A stretch of DNA of 64,000 nucleotides, taken from contig JAPLCA010000016.1 of NCBI GenBank assembly GCA_026392465.1, forward strand, positions 1-64,000. The letters run 5' to 3'. The notes under the pieces are model-generated. The model worked only from the letters and a program-made list of their open reading frames with translations. It made no database searches and was not told the origin of the DNA. The position numbers were made by a program, and so were the translations under genes. This stretch comes from Propionibacteriales bacterium. Its GTDB lineage: Bacteria; Actinomycetota; Actinomycetes; Propionibacteriales; Nocardioidaceae. Positions within the stretch are counted from its first letter, which is position 1; every line of letters begins with the position of its first letter. Shown here one piece after another: positions 50,301 through 59,493 of this stretch.

Positions 50301-51215
50301 TCACACGTCAAGGTACTTGCGGGTCATCACGAGTGTCGGGACGAGCGCCAGCAGCATCGCGAGCACGGTCGTGTAGCCCATGACGGCGGCCGCCTCCTGC
50401 CATCGGATCCACGTCGTGAGCTCCCCCAGCTGGGTGCGCAGGTAGCCGTAGACGACGAAGGACATGAACGCCGCCAGACCTCCCGCCGCCAGCGCGGCCG
50501 ACACCAGCGCGGCGAGCAGCGACTCGAGCACGAACGGCAGCTGGATGTGCCAGCTCGAGGCACCGACCAGCCGCATGATGCCGATCTCGCGACGTCGGGC
50601 GTAGGCCGTCATGCGGATGGTGTTCGACACCTGCAGGATCGCCGCGACGATGAGCAACAGCGACGTGGCCAACGCGGCCCAGCGCATCTTGTCGAGGATC
50701 TCGAACAGCGGTCCGAGCAGCTTCTTCAGCGACTGCACGTTGCCGACGCCGTCCATGCCGGAGACCTGGCTGACCAGCCCGTCGAACTGCTGCGGGTCCT
50801 TCAGCGTGACGAAGTAGGACTCGGGGAAGTCCGACGGCTCCACCGTGTCGAGCTGGGCCTTGCCGGAGTCGGTCTGGCCGAGCAGCTCACGGGCCTTGTC
50901 GTAGTTCTCCTGCGGGCTGCGGACGTCGTAGGACTTGACCTCGGGGTTGGTCGACAGCGCCTCCCGCACGGCGGCGGTCTGGTCCTTCGTCGCCGCGCCG
51001 CCGACGCACGTGGGCGCCGTGGAGTTGTCGGTGCACAGGTTGACCTGCACCTGCAGCCGGTCGCCGTAGAACTGCTCGGTGCGGTCGGCCTGGCTCTGCA
51101 GCAGCAGGCCGAGCGCCGCCAGCAGCAGCGAGACGGTCATGGTGACGACCAGCGAGATCGTCATGGACGTGTTGCGGGACAGGCTCGCGCGGAGCTCGCT
51201 CAGGATGGTGCGCAC
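50301..51215 (-). CDS. ftsX: Cell division ABC transporter permease-like protein FtsX
   Basis: A 304-residue membrane protein with four transmembrane segments: one near the N-terminus (ISLVVTMTVSLLLAALGLLL), then a ~130-residue extracellular loop with Cys pair CTDNSTAPTCVG, and three C-terminal helices. RRREIGIMRLVGASSWHIQLP is the FtsX/MacB-family signature. It forms the FtsEX complex, which transmits ATP hydrolysis to the extracellular M23 hydrolase encoded next. It starts 9 bp after the ftsE stop. Confidence 0.96.
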   Translation of the reverse strand: MRTILSELRASLSRNTSMTISLVVTMTVSLLLAALGLLLQSQADRTEQFYGDRLQVQVNLCTDNSTAPTCVGGAATKDQTAAVREALSTNPEVKSYDVRSPQENYDKARELLGQTDSGKAQLDTVEPSDFPESYFVTLKDPQQFDGLVSQVSGMDGVGNVQSLKKLLGPLFEILDKMRWAALATSLLLIVAAILQVSNTIRMTAYARRREIGIMRLVGASSWHIQLPFVLESLLAALVSAALAAGGLAAFMSFVVYGYLRTQLGELTTWIRWQEAAAVMGYTTVLAMLLALVPTLVMTRKYLDV

Positions 51216-51224
51216 AGGATCGCC

Positions 51225-51914
51225 TCAGGACTGGTAGCCGTAGATGCCGCGGGCCTCGTCGCGCACGACGCGCCCCTCGTCGAGCTCGATGACGCGCTTG
51301 CGCATCTGGTCGACGATCGAGGAGTCGTGGGTGGCCATGACGACGGTGGTGTCGGTGCGGTTGATGCGGTCGAGCAGCTTCATGATGCCGACGCTGGTGG
51401 TGGGGTCGAGGTTGCCGGTGGGCTCGTCGGCGATGAGGATCATCGGCCGGTTGACGAACGCCCGGGCGATGGCGACACGCTGCTGCTCACCGCCGGAGAG
51501 CTCGTCGGGCATGCGGTGGCCCTTGCCCTCCAGGCCCACCATCTCGAGCGTCTCGGGCACCAGCTGGTCGATCTCGGCGCGCGAGCGGCCGATGACCTGC
51601 AGCGCGAACGCGACGTTCTCGTGGACGGTCTTGTTGGGCAGGAGGCGGAAGTCCTGGAAGACCGTGCCCACCTGGCGGCGCAGCTTCGGCACCTTCCAGG
51701 ACGAGAGCTTGTTGATCTCCTTGCCGGCCACGTGCACGCGCCCCGACGTCGGCCGCGCCTCGCGCAGGACGAGACGCAGGAACGTCGACTTGCCCGACCC
51801 CGAGGATCCGACGAGGAAGACGAACTCCCCCTTCTCGATCTCCAGGTCGACGGCGTCCAGCGCAGGACGCTTCTGTCCCGGGTAGGTCTTGGTGACCTTG
51901 TCGAAGCGAATCAC
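51225..51914 (-). CDS. ftsE: Cell division ATP-binding protein FtsE
   Basis: A 229-residue ABC ATPase: Walker [10 protein letters not shown] (36-44), the [21 protein letters not shown]-loop segment typical of FtsE, signature LSGGEQQR, Walker [12 protein letters not shown] and ATHD. The first gene of ftsE-ftsX-M23-smpB. It provides the cytoplasmic ATPase of FtsEX, regulating septal peptidoglycan hydrolysis. Two genes on the opposite strand separate it from prfB, with which it is usually adjacent. Confidence 0.97.
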   Translation of the reverse strand: MIRFDKVTKTYPGQKRPALDAVDLEIEKGEFVFLVGSSGSGKSTFLRLVLREARPTSGRVHVAGKEINKLSSWKVPKLRRQVGTVFQDFRLLPNKTVHENVAFALQVIGRSRAEIDQLVPETLEMVGLEGKGHRMPDELSGGEQQRVAIARAFVNRPMILIADEPTGNLDPTTSVGIMKLLDRINRTDTTVVMATHDSSIVDQMRKRVIELDEGRVVRDEARGIYGYQS

Positions 51915-51981
51915 CCGACGAGTCTAGGCACGCAGGTCCACGTCCCCGTGCAGACTCGCCCGCGCTCGGTAGCGTGACGGC

Positions 51982-52512
51982 ATGCTCCCCCGCCTGCCCG
52001 ACCCGCGTCGTCTGCCGGACCTGGTCGAGGCGGTCGCCTCGCTGCTGCCGAGGGCCGTGGGTCTGCTCGACTCGGCCGAGGACCTGGTGCGCCGGGCGCA
52101 CCGCCTGGTCGACGACATCGACGCCACGCGCGCCGCGGCCGACGCCGTCGTCGTGCGCACGGCGGGCACGGTGGCGAGCGTCGAGCCCACGCTCACGCGG
52201 GCGCAGGGCATGGTCGACACGTTCGGGCCCATCCTCGACGAGCTGGCGCCCACGGTCGAGCGGCTGGCCCCGACGCTGCAGCGCATCTCCGAGACCACGT
52301 CGCCCGACGAGATCGAGGCGCTGGTGGGGCTCATCGACCACCTGCCGATGCTCGTGGAGAAGCTCGAGACCGACATCGTCCCGATCCTGGAGGACATGAA
52401 GAACGTCGGGCCCGACATCCACGCGCTCCTCGACACCGCCACCGACCTCGCGGGCATGCTCGAGAAGGTGCCCGGGCTGAACCGACGCCGCAGCAAGGCT
52501 CGACCGGACTGA
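51982..52512 (+). CDS. Hypothetical helical protein
   Basis: A 176-residue protein that I do not recognise. It is alpha-helical, with heptad-like segments (SLLPRAVGLLDSAEDLVRRA, LAPTVERLAPTLQRISE, LPMLVEKLETDIVPILEDM) and no membrane span or signal. The pattern resembles small actinobacterial proteins annotated only as hypothetical. ATG 51982 is used. It is divergent from ftsE (67 bp gap) and 22 bp ahead of the DinB-family gene. It interrupts the usual prfB-ftsE order. Confidence 0.65.
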   Translation: MLPRLPDPRRLPDLVEAVASLLPRAVGLLDSAEDLVRRAHRLVDDIDATRAAADAVVVRTAGTVASVEPTLTRAQGMVDTFGPILDELAPTVERLAPTLQRISETTSPDEIEALVGLIDHLPMLVEKLETDIVPILEDMKNVGPDIHALLDTATDLAGMLEKVPGLNRRRSKARPD

Positions 52513-52534
52513 CACGCGGTGGCAGGGTCGGGGC

Positions 52535-53152
52535 ATGCCCGCGCCCCACGACACCGAGCCCCAGCACGCCGCGCCCGAGAAGGAGCTCCTGCGCGACTAC
52601 CTGCACACGGCGCGTGACGCGCTGCGCTGGAAGGTGGAGGGTCTGGGCGAGCTCGACGCGCGGCGCAGCCTCACGCCCACCGGCCTGAACCTGCTGGGGC
52701 TCGTGCACCACACCGCCGTCTGCGCGTGCGAGTACTTCGGCGTGGTCTTCGATCGGCCGTTCCCCGAGCCGACGCCCGACGTCGACGCGGACCCCCACGC
52801 CGACTTCGTGGTGCCGGCGGAGGTGAGCCTCGAGGAGGCACTTGGCTACGTGGACCGCGCGTGGGCGCACGCCGACGCGACGATCGACGCGCTCGACCTG
52901 GACGCGACCGGGGTCGTGCCGTGGTGGACCGCTCCCCGCGACGTGGTGACGCTGCGGCGGGTGCTGGTGCACATGGTCGCCGAGGCGCACCGCCACGCCG
53001 GGCACGCCGACGTGCTCCGCGAGCGACTGGACGGTCTGGCCGGGCTGCGGCCCGACGCCACGAACCTCCCCGACGACGTCACCTGGCAGGACCACGTGGC
53101 GCGGGTCGACGACGTCGCACGGGACGCGGCGGCCCGGCACGACGGCCCCTGA
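52535..53152 (+). CDS. DinB-family (DUF664) putative thiol S-transferase
   Basis: A 205-residue protein of the DinB/DUF664 four-helix superfamily, which includes mycothiol- and bacillithiol-dependent transferases and metal-binding enzymes. Metal-ligand histidines appear in LVHHTAVCACEYFG (about residue 50) and in HMVAEAHRHAGHADVLRE (about 149-166), the standard three-helix arrangement. No signal peptide. It follows the hypothetical gene by 22 bp and converges with prfB. The use of mycothiol as cofactor is likely in an actinobacterium but is inferred. Confidence 0.82.
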   Translation: MPAPHDTEPQHAAPEKELLRDYLHTARDALRWKVEGLGELDARRSLTPTGLNLLGLVHHTAVCACEYFGVVFDRPFPEPTPDVDADPHADFVVPAEVSLEEALGYVDRAWAHADATIDALDLDATGVVPWWTAPRDVVTLRRVLVHMVAEAHRHAGHADVLRERLDGLAGLRPDATNLPDDVTWQDHVARVDDVARDAAARHDGP

Positions 53153-53197
53153 CCGGGACCGCGACTGGTGCCGAGCGCTGGGGTCAGACGGTGGCGG

Positions 53198-54313
53198 TCA
53201 GGCGGTGGCGGCGGCCTCCTGGCCGCGACGCCAGCGGATGCCGGCCTCGATGAAGTCGTCGATCTCGCCGTCGAGCACGGCCTGGGTCTGGCCCGTCTCG
53301 TGCTCGGTGCGCAGGTCCTTGACCATCTGGTACGGGTTGAGCACGTAGTTGCGCATCTGGTCGCCCCACGTCGCCTGCACGTCGCCGCGCAGCGAGTCGA
53401 GGTGCGCGCGCTCCTCGGCCTTCTTCAGGGCGAGCAGCTTGGCCTTGAGGATCACCATGGCGCTGGCCTTGTTCTGCAGCTGGCTCTTCTCGTTCTGGCA
53501 GCTGACCACCACGCCCGTCGGGATGTGCGTGAGGCGCACCGCCGAGTCGGTGGTGTTGACGCTCTGGCCGCCGGGACCCGACGAGCGGTAGACGTCGACG
53601 CGGATCTCCTCGTCGGGGATGTCGATCTCGTCGGTCTGCTCCAGCACGGGCACGACCTCGATCGCCGCGAACGACGTCTGGCGCCGTCCCTGGTTGTCGA
53701 ACGGCGAGATGCGCACGAGACGGTGCGTGCCGGACTCGACCGACAGCGTGCCGTAGGCGTACGGCGCCTTGACGGCGAACGTCGTCGACTTGATGCCGGC
53801 CTCCTCGGCGTAGGAGGTGTCGTAGACCTCCACCGGGTAGCCGTGCCGCTCCGCCCACCGCATGTACATGCGCTGCAGCATCATGGCGAAGTCGGCCGCG
53901 TCGACGCCGCCGGCGCCCGAGCGGATCGTCACGAGGGCCTCGCGCTCGTCGTACTCGCCCGACAGCAGGGTGCGGACCTCGAGCGACTCGACGGCCTGCT
54001 GCAGCTTGGTCAGCTCGGACTCCGCCTCGGCCAGGGAGTCGGCGTCGCCCTCCTCCTGCGCGAGCTCGACGAGGACCTCGAGGTCCTCGATCCGGCCGCG
54101 CAGCCCCTGCACGCGCTCCAGCTGCGCCTGCAGCGTCGAGAGACGACCGGTGACGCGCTGCGCGTTCGCCTGGTCGTCCCAGAGGTCCGGCGCGCCGACC
54201 TGCTCCTGGAGCTCGTCGATCTCGCGCTGCATCGCGTCGAGGTCGAGCACCTTCTCGATGGAGGTCAGCGTCGCGCCGAGCTCCTTGATCTGCTCGGGAA
54301 AGTCGGTGGCCAC
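53198..54313 (-). CDS. prfB: Peptide chain release factor 2
   Basis: A 371-residue RF2 that terminates translation at UGA and UAA. The stop-codon recognition motif SPF (203-205, [11 protein letters not shown]) identifies RF2 rather than RF1, and the peptidyl-hydrolysis motif GGQ is at 248-250 ([17 protein letters not shown]). An N-terminal coiled-coil domain precedes domain 2. There is no in-frame stop or programmed frameshift site, in line with most actinobacteria. ATG 54313 is used. It is divergent from the HIT gene, 37 bp away. Confidence 0.97.
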   Translation of the reverse strand: MATDFPEQIKELGATLTSIEKVLDLDAMQREIDELQEQVGAPDLWDDQANAQRVTGRLSTLQAQLERVQGLRGRIEDLEVLVELAQEEGDADSLAEAESELTKLQQAVESLEVRTLLSGEYDEREALVTIRSGAGGVDAADFAMMLQRMYMRWAERHGYPVEVYDTSYAEEAGIKSTTFAVKAPYAYGTLSVESGTHRLVRISPFDNQGRRQTSFAAIEVVPVLEQTDEIDIPDEEIRVDVYRSSGPGGQSVNTTDSAVRLTHIPTGVVVSCQNEKSQLQNKASAMVILKAKLLALKKAEERAHLDSLRGDVQATWGDQMRNYVLNPYQMVKDLRTEHETGQTQAVLDGEIDDFIEAGIRWRRGQEAAATA

Positions 54314-54350
54314 CTGTCGAGGCTACCGGCCCTGTGGTGGGATCGAGACC

Positions 54351-54761
54351 GTGGCGTGCCTGTTCTGCAAGATCGTCGCCGGTGACGAGCCGGCCGAGGT
54401 GGTGCTGGAGGACGAGCACGTGCTCGGCTTCCTCGACGTGCGCCCTGTCTTCAAGGGTCACACTCTGCTCGTGCCGCGCGAGCACGTGGACACGCTGCTC
54501 GAGTTGCCGGAACCGTTGACCGTGCCGCTGTTCGCGGCGGCCCGCCGGGCGGCGGCCGCGATGTCGAGCGAGCTGGGCGCGCAGGGCACGTTCGTCGCGA
54601 TGAACAACGTCGTCTCCCAGAGCGTGCCCCACCTGCACGTGCACGTCGTGCCCCGCACGAAGGGCGACGGCCTGCGGGGCTTCTTCTGGCCGCGCACCCG
54701 CTACGCCGACGGCGAGGCGCGCGAGTACCGCGACCGCCTGCGTCACGCGCTCGTCGACTGA
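54351..54761 (+). CDS. HIT-family nucleotide hydrolase/transferase
   Basis: A 136-residue HIT protein. The catalytic triad motif HLHVHVVPR (94-102) and the N-terminal CLFCKIVAGDEPAEVVLED, with the LDVRPVFKGHTLLVPREHV stretch, match the Hint/HIT branch that hydrolyses nucleotide phosphoramidates or dinucleoside polyphosphates. GTG 54351 starts the protein, giving the usual N-terminus. The first Cys pair (CLFC) may bind zinc. Divergent from prfB. Confidence 0.93.
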   Translation: MACLFCKIVAGDEPAEVVLEDEHVLGFLDVRPVFKGHTLLVPREHVDTLLELPEPLTVPLFAAARRAAAAMSSELGAQGTFVAMNNVVSQSVPHLHVHVVPRTKGDGLRGFFWPRTRYADGEAREYRDRLRHALVD

Positions 54762-54806
54762 TCGTCACCGTCGGGGGCTTGCGTCACGGCGTCCGATCGG
54801 GTTGGC

Positions 54807-55331
54807 ATGGGACCCATGAACACATCGGGGAACCAGAAAGCACCTGTCCTGCGACGGCTCGTCGTCCTCCTGACCGGAGCCCTGCTCGGGCTCGGCAGCG
54901 TGGTCGGCGTCGCGTCGTCCGCGTCGGCCGTGACCCAGGCGCAGGCCGAGTCGGCCTTCCGCTCCGCCGGGATCACGTGGTCGTCCTCGGGGAACTGCAC
55001 CACCCGCAGCAACCCGTCGTGCACGTCGTTCGAGGGACTGCGCCAGACCAGCGTCGACGGCGCACGCACGCTCAAGTCGGCCAGCGGCTGTGCGCTCAAC
55101 ATCACGGGCGGCACCGAGGTGGGGCACGCGTCGGGCACGTACAGCCACTACAACGGGTACAAGCTCGACTTCAGCCTCTCGAACTGCCTCACGTCGTACG
55201 TGACGAACACCTTCACGTACGTCGGCACCCGCAGCGACGGCGCGCAGCTGTACCGCTCCGCGTCGGGCAACGAGTACGCCAAGGAAGGCAGTCACTGGGA
55301 CGTCACCTTCTACACCTGCGGCGGCTGCTGA
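54807..55331 (+). CDS. Secreted protein with M15-like (DD-carboxypeptidase) zinc motif
   Basis: A 174-residue exported protein (signal LRRLVVLLTGALLGLG, cleavage near ASSASA). The mature domain has SHYNGYKLDFSL and EGSHWDV, which fit the H-x(6)-D and H-W ligand pattern of VanY/M15-type peptidases, with four Cys that may pair (CTTRSNPSC; SGC and NC). The assignment is based on this motif only. ATG 54807 or ATG 54816 are both possible starts. A strong hairpin follows at 55357-55392. Confidence 0.6.
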   Translation: MGPMNTSGNQKAPVLRRLVVLLTGALLGLGSVVGVASSASAVTQAQAESAFRSAGITWSSSGNCTTRSNPSCTSFEGLRQTSVDGARTLKSASGCALNITGGTEVGHASGTYSHYNGYKLDFSLSNCLTSYVTNTFTYVGTRSDGAQLYRSASGNEYAKEGSHWDVTFYTCGGC

Positions 55332-55356
55332 CGCCGTATCGACCCGTCCATCCCAT

Positions 55357-55392
55357 GACGACGCCCACCCCGAGGTCGGGGTGGGCGTCGTC
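55357..55392. terminator. Bidirectional hairpin, 17-bp perfect stem
   Basis: GACGACGCCCACCCCGA, GG, TCGGGGTGGGCGTCGTC between the convergent M15-like and beta-lactamase genes; it can end both transcripts. Confidence 0.85.
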
Positions 55393-55413
55393 GCGTGTGG
55401 ACGGGTCGGCAGG

Positions 55414-56343
55414 TCAGTCGTCGGAGACGCCGAACCCGGCGACGGCGACGCGCGTGGCGTCGGCGATGAGGTCGTCGTCGGCCTCCGCGTCCTGGTCGTC
55501 CTTGGACGACATGATCGCGATGACGATGGGGGCGCCCTCCGCGCGGCGCAGGACCGCGATGTCGTTGCGGGTGCCGTACTTCGCCGCCCCGGTCTTGTCG
55601 GCGACCTCCCACGTGTCCGGCACGCCCGCGCGGATGAGGTCGTCGCCGGTGGTGTTGCGCACCATGAGGTCGGTGAGGAAGGCGCGCGCGTAGCCGTCGT
55701 TGACGGCCTTCTCGCCGTCGGCGGGCGGGAGCGTGAGCCGGCGCAGGTCGGTGGCGAGCGCCTTGGGCGTCGTGGTGTCGCGGTCGTCGCCGGGCGTCGC
55801 CTCGTTGAGGTCGGGCTCGATGCGCGACACCTTCGTCGTGCGGTCGCCGATCTCGCGCAGCACGCCCTGCAGCTCCTCGGGGCCGCCGAGCAGGTCGAAC
55901 AGCAGGTTGCCGGCGGTGTTGTCGCTGTAGCGGACGGCGGCGTCGGCGACCTCGCGCACGGTGAGCTCGGTCTGCCCGGCCTCGAGCGCCTTCTCGACCT
56001 GCGGGGAGAAGTCGACGAGGTCGTCCTCGCTGATCTGCACGGTCTGGTCGAGCACGGAGCGGGGCTTCTCGTGCATGAGCGCCCCGACCGCGATGGCCTT
56101 GATCGTCGACGCGTACGCGAACCGTTCGCCGGCTCGGTGCTCGACGACCTGGCCGGTCCCGGTGTCGATGGCGTAGACGCCGAGGCGGGCGTCGTACTCC
56201 TTCTCCAGGTCGGCGAAGTCGGCCGAGAAGGTGGGCGACGCGGCGGGTGTGGAGGTGGCGCCGGGGTCGGCGCTGCTCCCTCCTCCAGTGCACCCGGCGA
56301 GCAGCAGGGCGGTGGCGACCACGGGCAGCAGCAGGCGACGCAT
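55414..56343 (-). CDS. Class A beta-lactamase-like serine hydrolase (lipoprotein)
   Basis: A 309-residue lipoprotein (MRRLLLPVVATALLLAGC; Cys18) with a class A fold. The nucleophile motif is STIK (79-82), SDN (140-142), EPDLN (176-180; the Glu deacylating residue of true beta-lactamases) and KTG (250-252). A Ser/Pro/Thr linker links it to the membrane. All motifs are intact, so beta-lactam hydrolysis is likely; a role in peptidoglycan metabolism is the alternative. ATG 56343 is the start. No BlaR/BlaI regulator is adjacent. Confidence 0.85.
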   Translation of the reverse strand: MRRLLLPVVATALLLAGCTGGGSSADPGATSTPAASPTFSADFADLEKEYDARLGVYAIDTGTGQVVEHRAGERFAYASTIKAIAVGALMHEKPRSVLDQTVQISEDDLVDFSPQVEKALEAGQTELTVREVADAAVRYSDNTAGNLLFDLLGGPEELQGVLREIGDRTTKVSRIEPDLNEATPGDDRDTTTPKALATDLRRLTLPPADGEKAVNDGYARAFLTDLMVRNTTGDDLIRAGVPDTWEVADKTGAAKYGTRNDIAVLRRAEGAPIVIAIMSSKDDQDAEADDDLIADATRVAVAGFGVSDD

Positions 56344-56453
56344 GGCTCCTATTCGACCATCCCGTTCCACACCGGCGCGTCGAGGCCACCGTTTCGGGTA
56401 CGCACCCGGGGACCTCGCCGTGCGGCGGGGTCCGCTCACGAGAGGACTCCACC

Positions 56454-56936
56454 GTGCCCGAGGGTCAGCACCTCTCCAGTACCGGCCCCCGCGCCGACGA
56501 GGACCCCGTCGTCCTCGCCCGAGGAGCGTCGGTGCTCTTCGGCGCCCTCTTCCTCGTGGTCGGCGTCCTGGGCTTCGTCCCGGGCGTCACGACCGACCTC
56601 GACCAGCTGAGCGGCAGCGGCCACCACAGCGGCGCGGAGCTGTTCGGCGTCTTCCAGGTGTCGGTGCTGCACAATGTCGTGCACCTGCTCTTCGGCCTGC
56701 TCGGCCTCGCGGCGGCCGTGCGCCCGCGCCTCGCCCCCGCCTACCTGGTCGGAAGCGGCATCGTCTACGCCGCGCTGACGATCTACGGCCTCGTCGTCGA
56801 CCACGCGTCTCACGCCAACGTCGTCCCCCTCGACACCGCCGACACCTGGCTGCACGCCGTCCTCGCCGCCGCCCTCCTGCTCATCGGCTTCGCCGTCGGC
56901 TCGGCGCTGCAGCGGAAGGGGCAGTACACGCGCTGA
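56454..56936 (+). CDS. DUF4383 four-helix membrane protein
   Basis: A 160-residue integral membrane protein with four hydrophobic segments (LFGALFLVVGVLGFVPGV, VVHLLFGLLGLAAAV, YLVGSGIVYAALTIYGLVV, WLHAVLAAALLLIGFAVG). The order, and the motif HNVVHLLFGLLG, match the DUF4383 family of actinobacterial membrane proteins of unknown function. GTG 56454 is chosen as the start, which begins the family N-terminus after a hydrophilic segment. Confidence 0.82.
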   Translation: MPEGQHLSSTGPRADEDPVVLARGASVLFGALFLVVGVLGFVPGVTTDLDQLSGSGHHSGAELFGVFQVSVLHNVVHLLFGLLGLAAAVRPRLAPAYLVGSGIVYAALTIYGLVVDHASHANVVPLDTADTWLHAVLAAALLLIGFAVGSALQRKGQYTR

Positions 56937-57101
56937 CGGCGAGGCGTCGCGGCGCCCTGGCGGTGGACCACCGCCCGGATACGGCCTGGCGAGCGGCGTT
57001 GTCAAGCCGTCTTCAGAAGATCGTTCGAACGCTTCTGCCCGCGGCTCCTCCCATGGGTTGATCGACGCACACACCGTCGACGCTCCCAGGGGGGACACAC
57101 C

Positions 57102-58112
57102 ATGTTCAGTTCGCGACACCGCCGCAGGCATCGCTCCACCACCGGTCTCGGCCTCGCCGCTCTGTCAGCCGTCACGATCGCCGCGCTGCTCGCGGCGGCT
57201 CCGGCCTCCGCAGCGGACGAGCCGGCCACGCCCGAGGGTCGGGGCATCGCGTTGCCCAGCGGGTACGAGTCGCTCGGGGACCTGCCGTCGGTGCAGGCCG
57301 AGAAGCCGCTCAACGACGCCCTCGACGCACTGCACGCGCTCTACGCCGAGAAGTACCTCGCCGGTGGAGCCGCCACCGCGACCGCGCAGGCCGACGGCGG
57401 GCCGTCGCTCGACGAGCGGATCGCTGCGGCACGCGCGGAGGTCGAGCGTGTCGCTGGGCGGCCGTACTCGGAGATCGAGCCCGAGCCCGACTTCTCCACC
57501 GACGCGTCGACCACGTCCGACTCCGGTGCCGGCGTGATGGCAGCGGCGACGCAGAAGGCCCTGCCCGTGCGCCACTCCACCCAGCGCACCTCCTACTACT
57601 GCGGTCCCGCCTCCGTCGCGATGGCCATCCGCGCCTCGTGCAGCGCCTGCGAGCGGAGCCGCTACAACTCCTCCGACACCATCTCGCAGACGACGCTGGC
57701 CGCGTCCCGCTACCTCGCGACCACCTCGAACGGCACGAACATGACGCGTATCCCGCTCACGCTCAACCGGTGGGCCGGCTTCGCTTCTCGGCTCGTCTGG
57801 AGCCCGTCGGCGGCGTCGATCAAGAGCGGAGTGGTCAACTCCATCGGCGTCTACAACCGCGCCGTCGTGTACGGGACGCGGGAGCTGGCCGGGGCGGGCA
57901 ACCCGCACTACAACTACCACTACACGACCTTTACGATCGACCACCTGATCATGGGCTACGGCTACTCCGGCTCAGGCTCGAGGCTCGCCTACGCGGACCC
58001 GGTCGCGGGCCGGTGGACGAACACGGGCCAGTCGAGCGCCCCGAGGAAGATCAACGCCATGAGGAACACGAGCATGCGCATCTTCACCCAGCCGTGGGGC
58101 GTCGTCCTGTGA
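57102..58112 (+). CDS. Secreted C39-like papain-fold cysteine peptidase
   Basis: A 336-residue exported protein (signal SAVTIAALLAAAPASAA). Residues 150-330 form a C39-like (peptidase_C39_2) domain: QRTSYYCGPASVAMAI (Cys167), TTFTIDHLIMGYGYSG (His281) and YADPVAG (Asp299). A helical, Ala-rich pro-segment precedes it. Such secreted C39-like proteins occur in actinobacteria without a transporter and are not confirmed bacteriocin-leader proteases. ATG 57102 follows GGGGGG. It overlaps the next lipoprotein gene by GTGA, implying a working pair. Confidence 0.82.
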   Translation: MFSSRHRRRHRSTTGLGLAALSAVTIAALLAAAPASAADEPATPEGRGIALPSGYESLGDLPSVQAEKPLNDALDALHALYAEKYLAGGAATATAQADGGPSLDERIAAARAEVERVAGRPYSEIEPEPDFSTDASTTSDSGAGVMAAATQKALPVRHSTQRTSYYCGPASVAMAIRASCSACERSRYNSSDTISQTTLAASRYLATTSNGTNMTRIPLTLNRWAGFASRLVWSPSAASIKSGVVNSIGVYNRAVVYGTRELAGAGNPHYNYHYTTFTIDHLIMGYGYSGSGSRLAYADPVAGRWTNTGQSSAPRKINAMRNTSMRIFTQPWGVVL

Positions 58113-59242
58113 CGTCGGCGCGCAAGACCGCCGCGATCGCCTCGGTGATGACGGCGATCGTCCTCGGCACGACGTCCTGCACGACGACCAAGGAGCCGGA
58201 GCCGCAGCGTCAGTTCGCGCTCTCCCCCGCACCGCCGTCGTTCACGGAGGGCGACGACTACACCGTGGAGTCACGCATCCCCACGGTCCTGGACGGACAG
58301 CGTGTCGTCTACTTCGACCGCGTGGGGGGCCGGTTGATCATGTCCCTCTCGGGCACCTCCAAGTCAGGTCAGCCCTCCGAGGACGACCCACGGGGAGGTG
58401 CACTGATATCCGTCGACCCGAAGACCGACGACGTCACGGAGCTTGCCCGTCACGGGAAGCCGGGGTCCCCGCGCTACATCGTCGACGTCGCCGTCGCCGG
58501 CAAGACCGTGGTGTGGGTCGAGACCACGCAGCCGAACTACGACGCCATGCCATGGCGGATGTACGCGCTCGACCTCGGGACGGGAGAGGAGAAGGAGCTC
58601 GCCTCCTACCAAGAGCTCGGCATCGAGGACCCGCCCTGGCCGTCGCCGAACGCCATCAGGCCGCAGGTCGTGGGCGACGACGTCTACGTCGTCGCGGTCG
58701 ATCGCGTGGACGACCAGCAGAACGTCGTCCAGACCTCCGCCTACCGCGTCCCTCTGACGGGCGGCAGGCTCGAGAGGGTCGTGCCCAAGGCGACCGGCGC
58801 CTGGGCAGCGGGCCGCGAGCTCGACGTCCTCGTCGACAGCGAGCTCGTACGCTGGGACCCGGACCGTGGATCTTCCGGAGAGGTCACCGACGCAGGGATG
58901 CCGGCGGACTGTGGCGCCTTCGCCGCACAAGGTGTCCGCGTGGCCTGCACGACGGCGGACGGTCGCCGCCGTCTCACGGTCGAGTCGACCGAGCACGGTC
59001 GCTTCACCGTCGCCCTCGGCAAGAACACGGTGGGCTACCTCAACGGCACCACCGACTGGGCCAGCTTCTCCACGGGCGACCGCGCCTACCTGCTCGACAT
59101 GCGACGCGGGAGGCTCTTCTCCCTCCCCGGCAGCAACGACACGGGCTCGAACCGCCTCAGCGGCAGCAGCTTCATCTACGTCAAGCAGACGTCCAGCCCG
59201 GACGCCATGCGGCTGGTCACCCTCGCGAACGCAGACCGCTGA
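58109..59242 (+). CDS. Lipoprotein with beta-propeller-like body
   Basis: A 377-residue lipoprotein (ASVMTAIVLGTTSC; Cys24) with repeated beta-hairpin segments typical of a propeller (VVYFDRVGGRLIMSL, VVWVETTQPNYDAMPWRMYA, VYVVAVDRVDDQQN, RLFSLPGSNDTGSN). No enzymatic motif is seen. GTG 58109 overlaps the C39-like gene stop by four bases, so the two are translationally coupled; it may bind or restrain the peptidase at the cell surface (inference). Confidence 0.72.
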   Translation: MTSARKTAAIASVMTAIVLGTTSCTTTKEPEPQRQFALSPAPPSFTEGDDYTVESRIPTVLDGQRVVYFDRVGGRLIMSLSGTSKSGQPSEDDPRGGALISVDPKTDDVTELARHGKPGSPRYIVDVAVAGKTVVWVETTQPNYDAMPWRMYALDLGTGEEKELASYQELGIEDPPWPSPNAIRPQVVGDDVYVVAVDRVDDQQNVVQTSAYRVPLTGGRLERVVPKATGAWAAGRELDVLVDSELVRWDPDRGSSGEVTDAGMPADCGAFAAQGVRVACTTADGRRRLTVESTEHGRFTVALGKNTVGYLNGTTDWASFSTGDRAYLLDMRRGRLFSLPGSNDTGSNRLSGSSFIYVKQTSSPDAMRLVTLANADR

Positions 59243-59438
59243 GTAGGCTCGATCTCCTCACGCGCCTCACACAAGAAGGCCGGCAACTCCGGGCAGACGA
59301 AGCCACGGAGGTCGTCATCCCTTGCAGGGACAATGTCGGGGTTCTCCCAGCTCAGTGCGGCGCGACACCATGTCGGAGGCATACGGCTGATCCGACCTTG
59401 CGATCACGATTCCCGTGAAAGGCATCGACCTGAGAACA

Positions 59439-59478
59439 GTCAGCGGCGGGAACCATCTTCAAGGTTCCCGCCGCTGAC
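59439..59478. terminator. Perfect 16-bp hairpin
   Basis: GTCAGCGGCGGGAACC, 8-nt loop, GGTTCCCGCCGCTGAC. It lies 16 bp beyond the stop of the minus-strand gene at 59494 and about 200 bp after the plus-strand lipoprotein, so it ends the former and perhaps both. Nothing else was seen in 59243-59438. Confidence 0.82.
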
Positions 59479-59493
59479 CGCTTCGAGCACCCT

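Noticed and set aside
53198-54313. Programmed frameshift in prfB
   Set aside because: The RF2 frame is continuous from ATG to stop with no early UGA and no CUU-UGA-type slippery site needed.
57102-58112. C39-like protein as a bacteriocin-processing transporter protease
   Set aside because: It has a signal peptide and no ABC transporter domains, and no leader-peptide gene is nearby.
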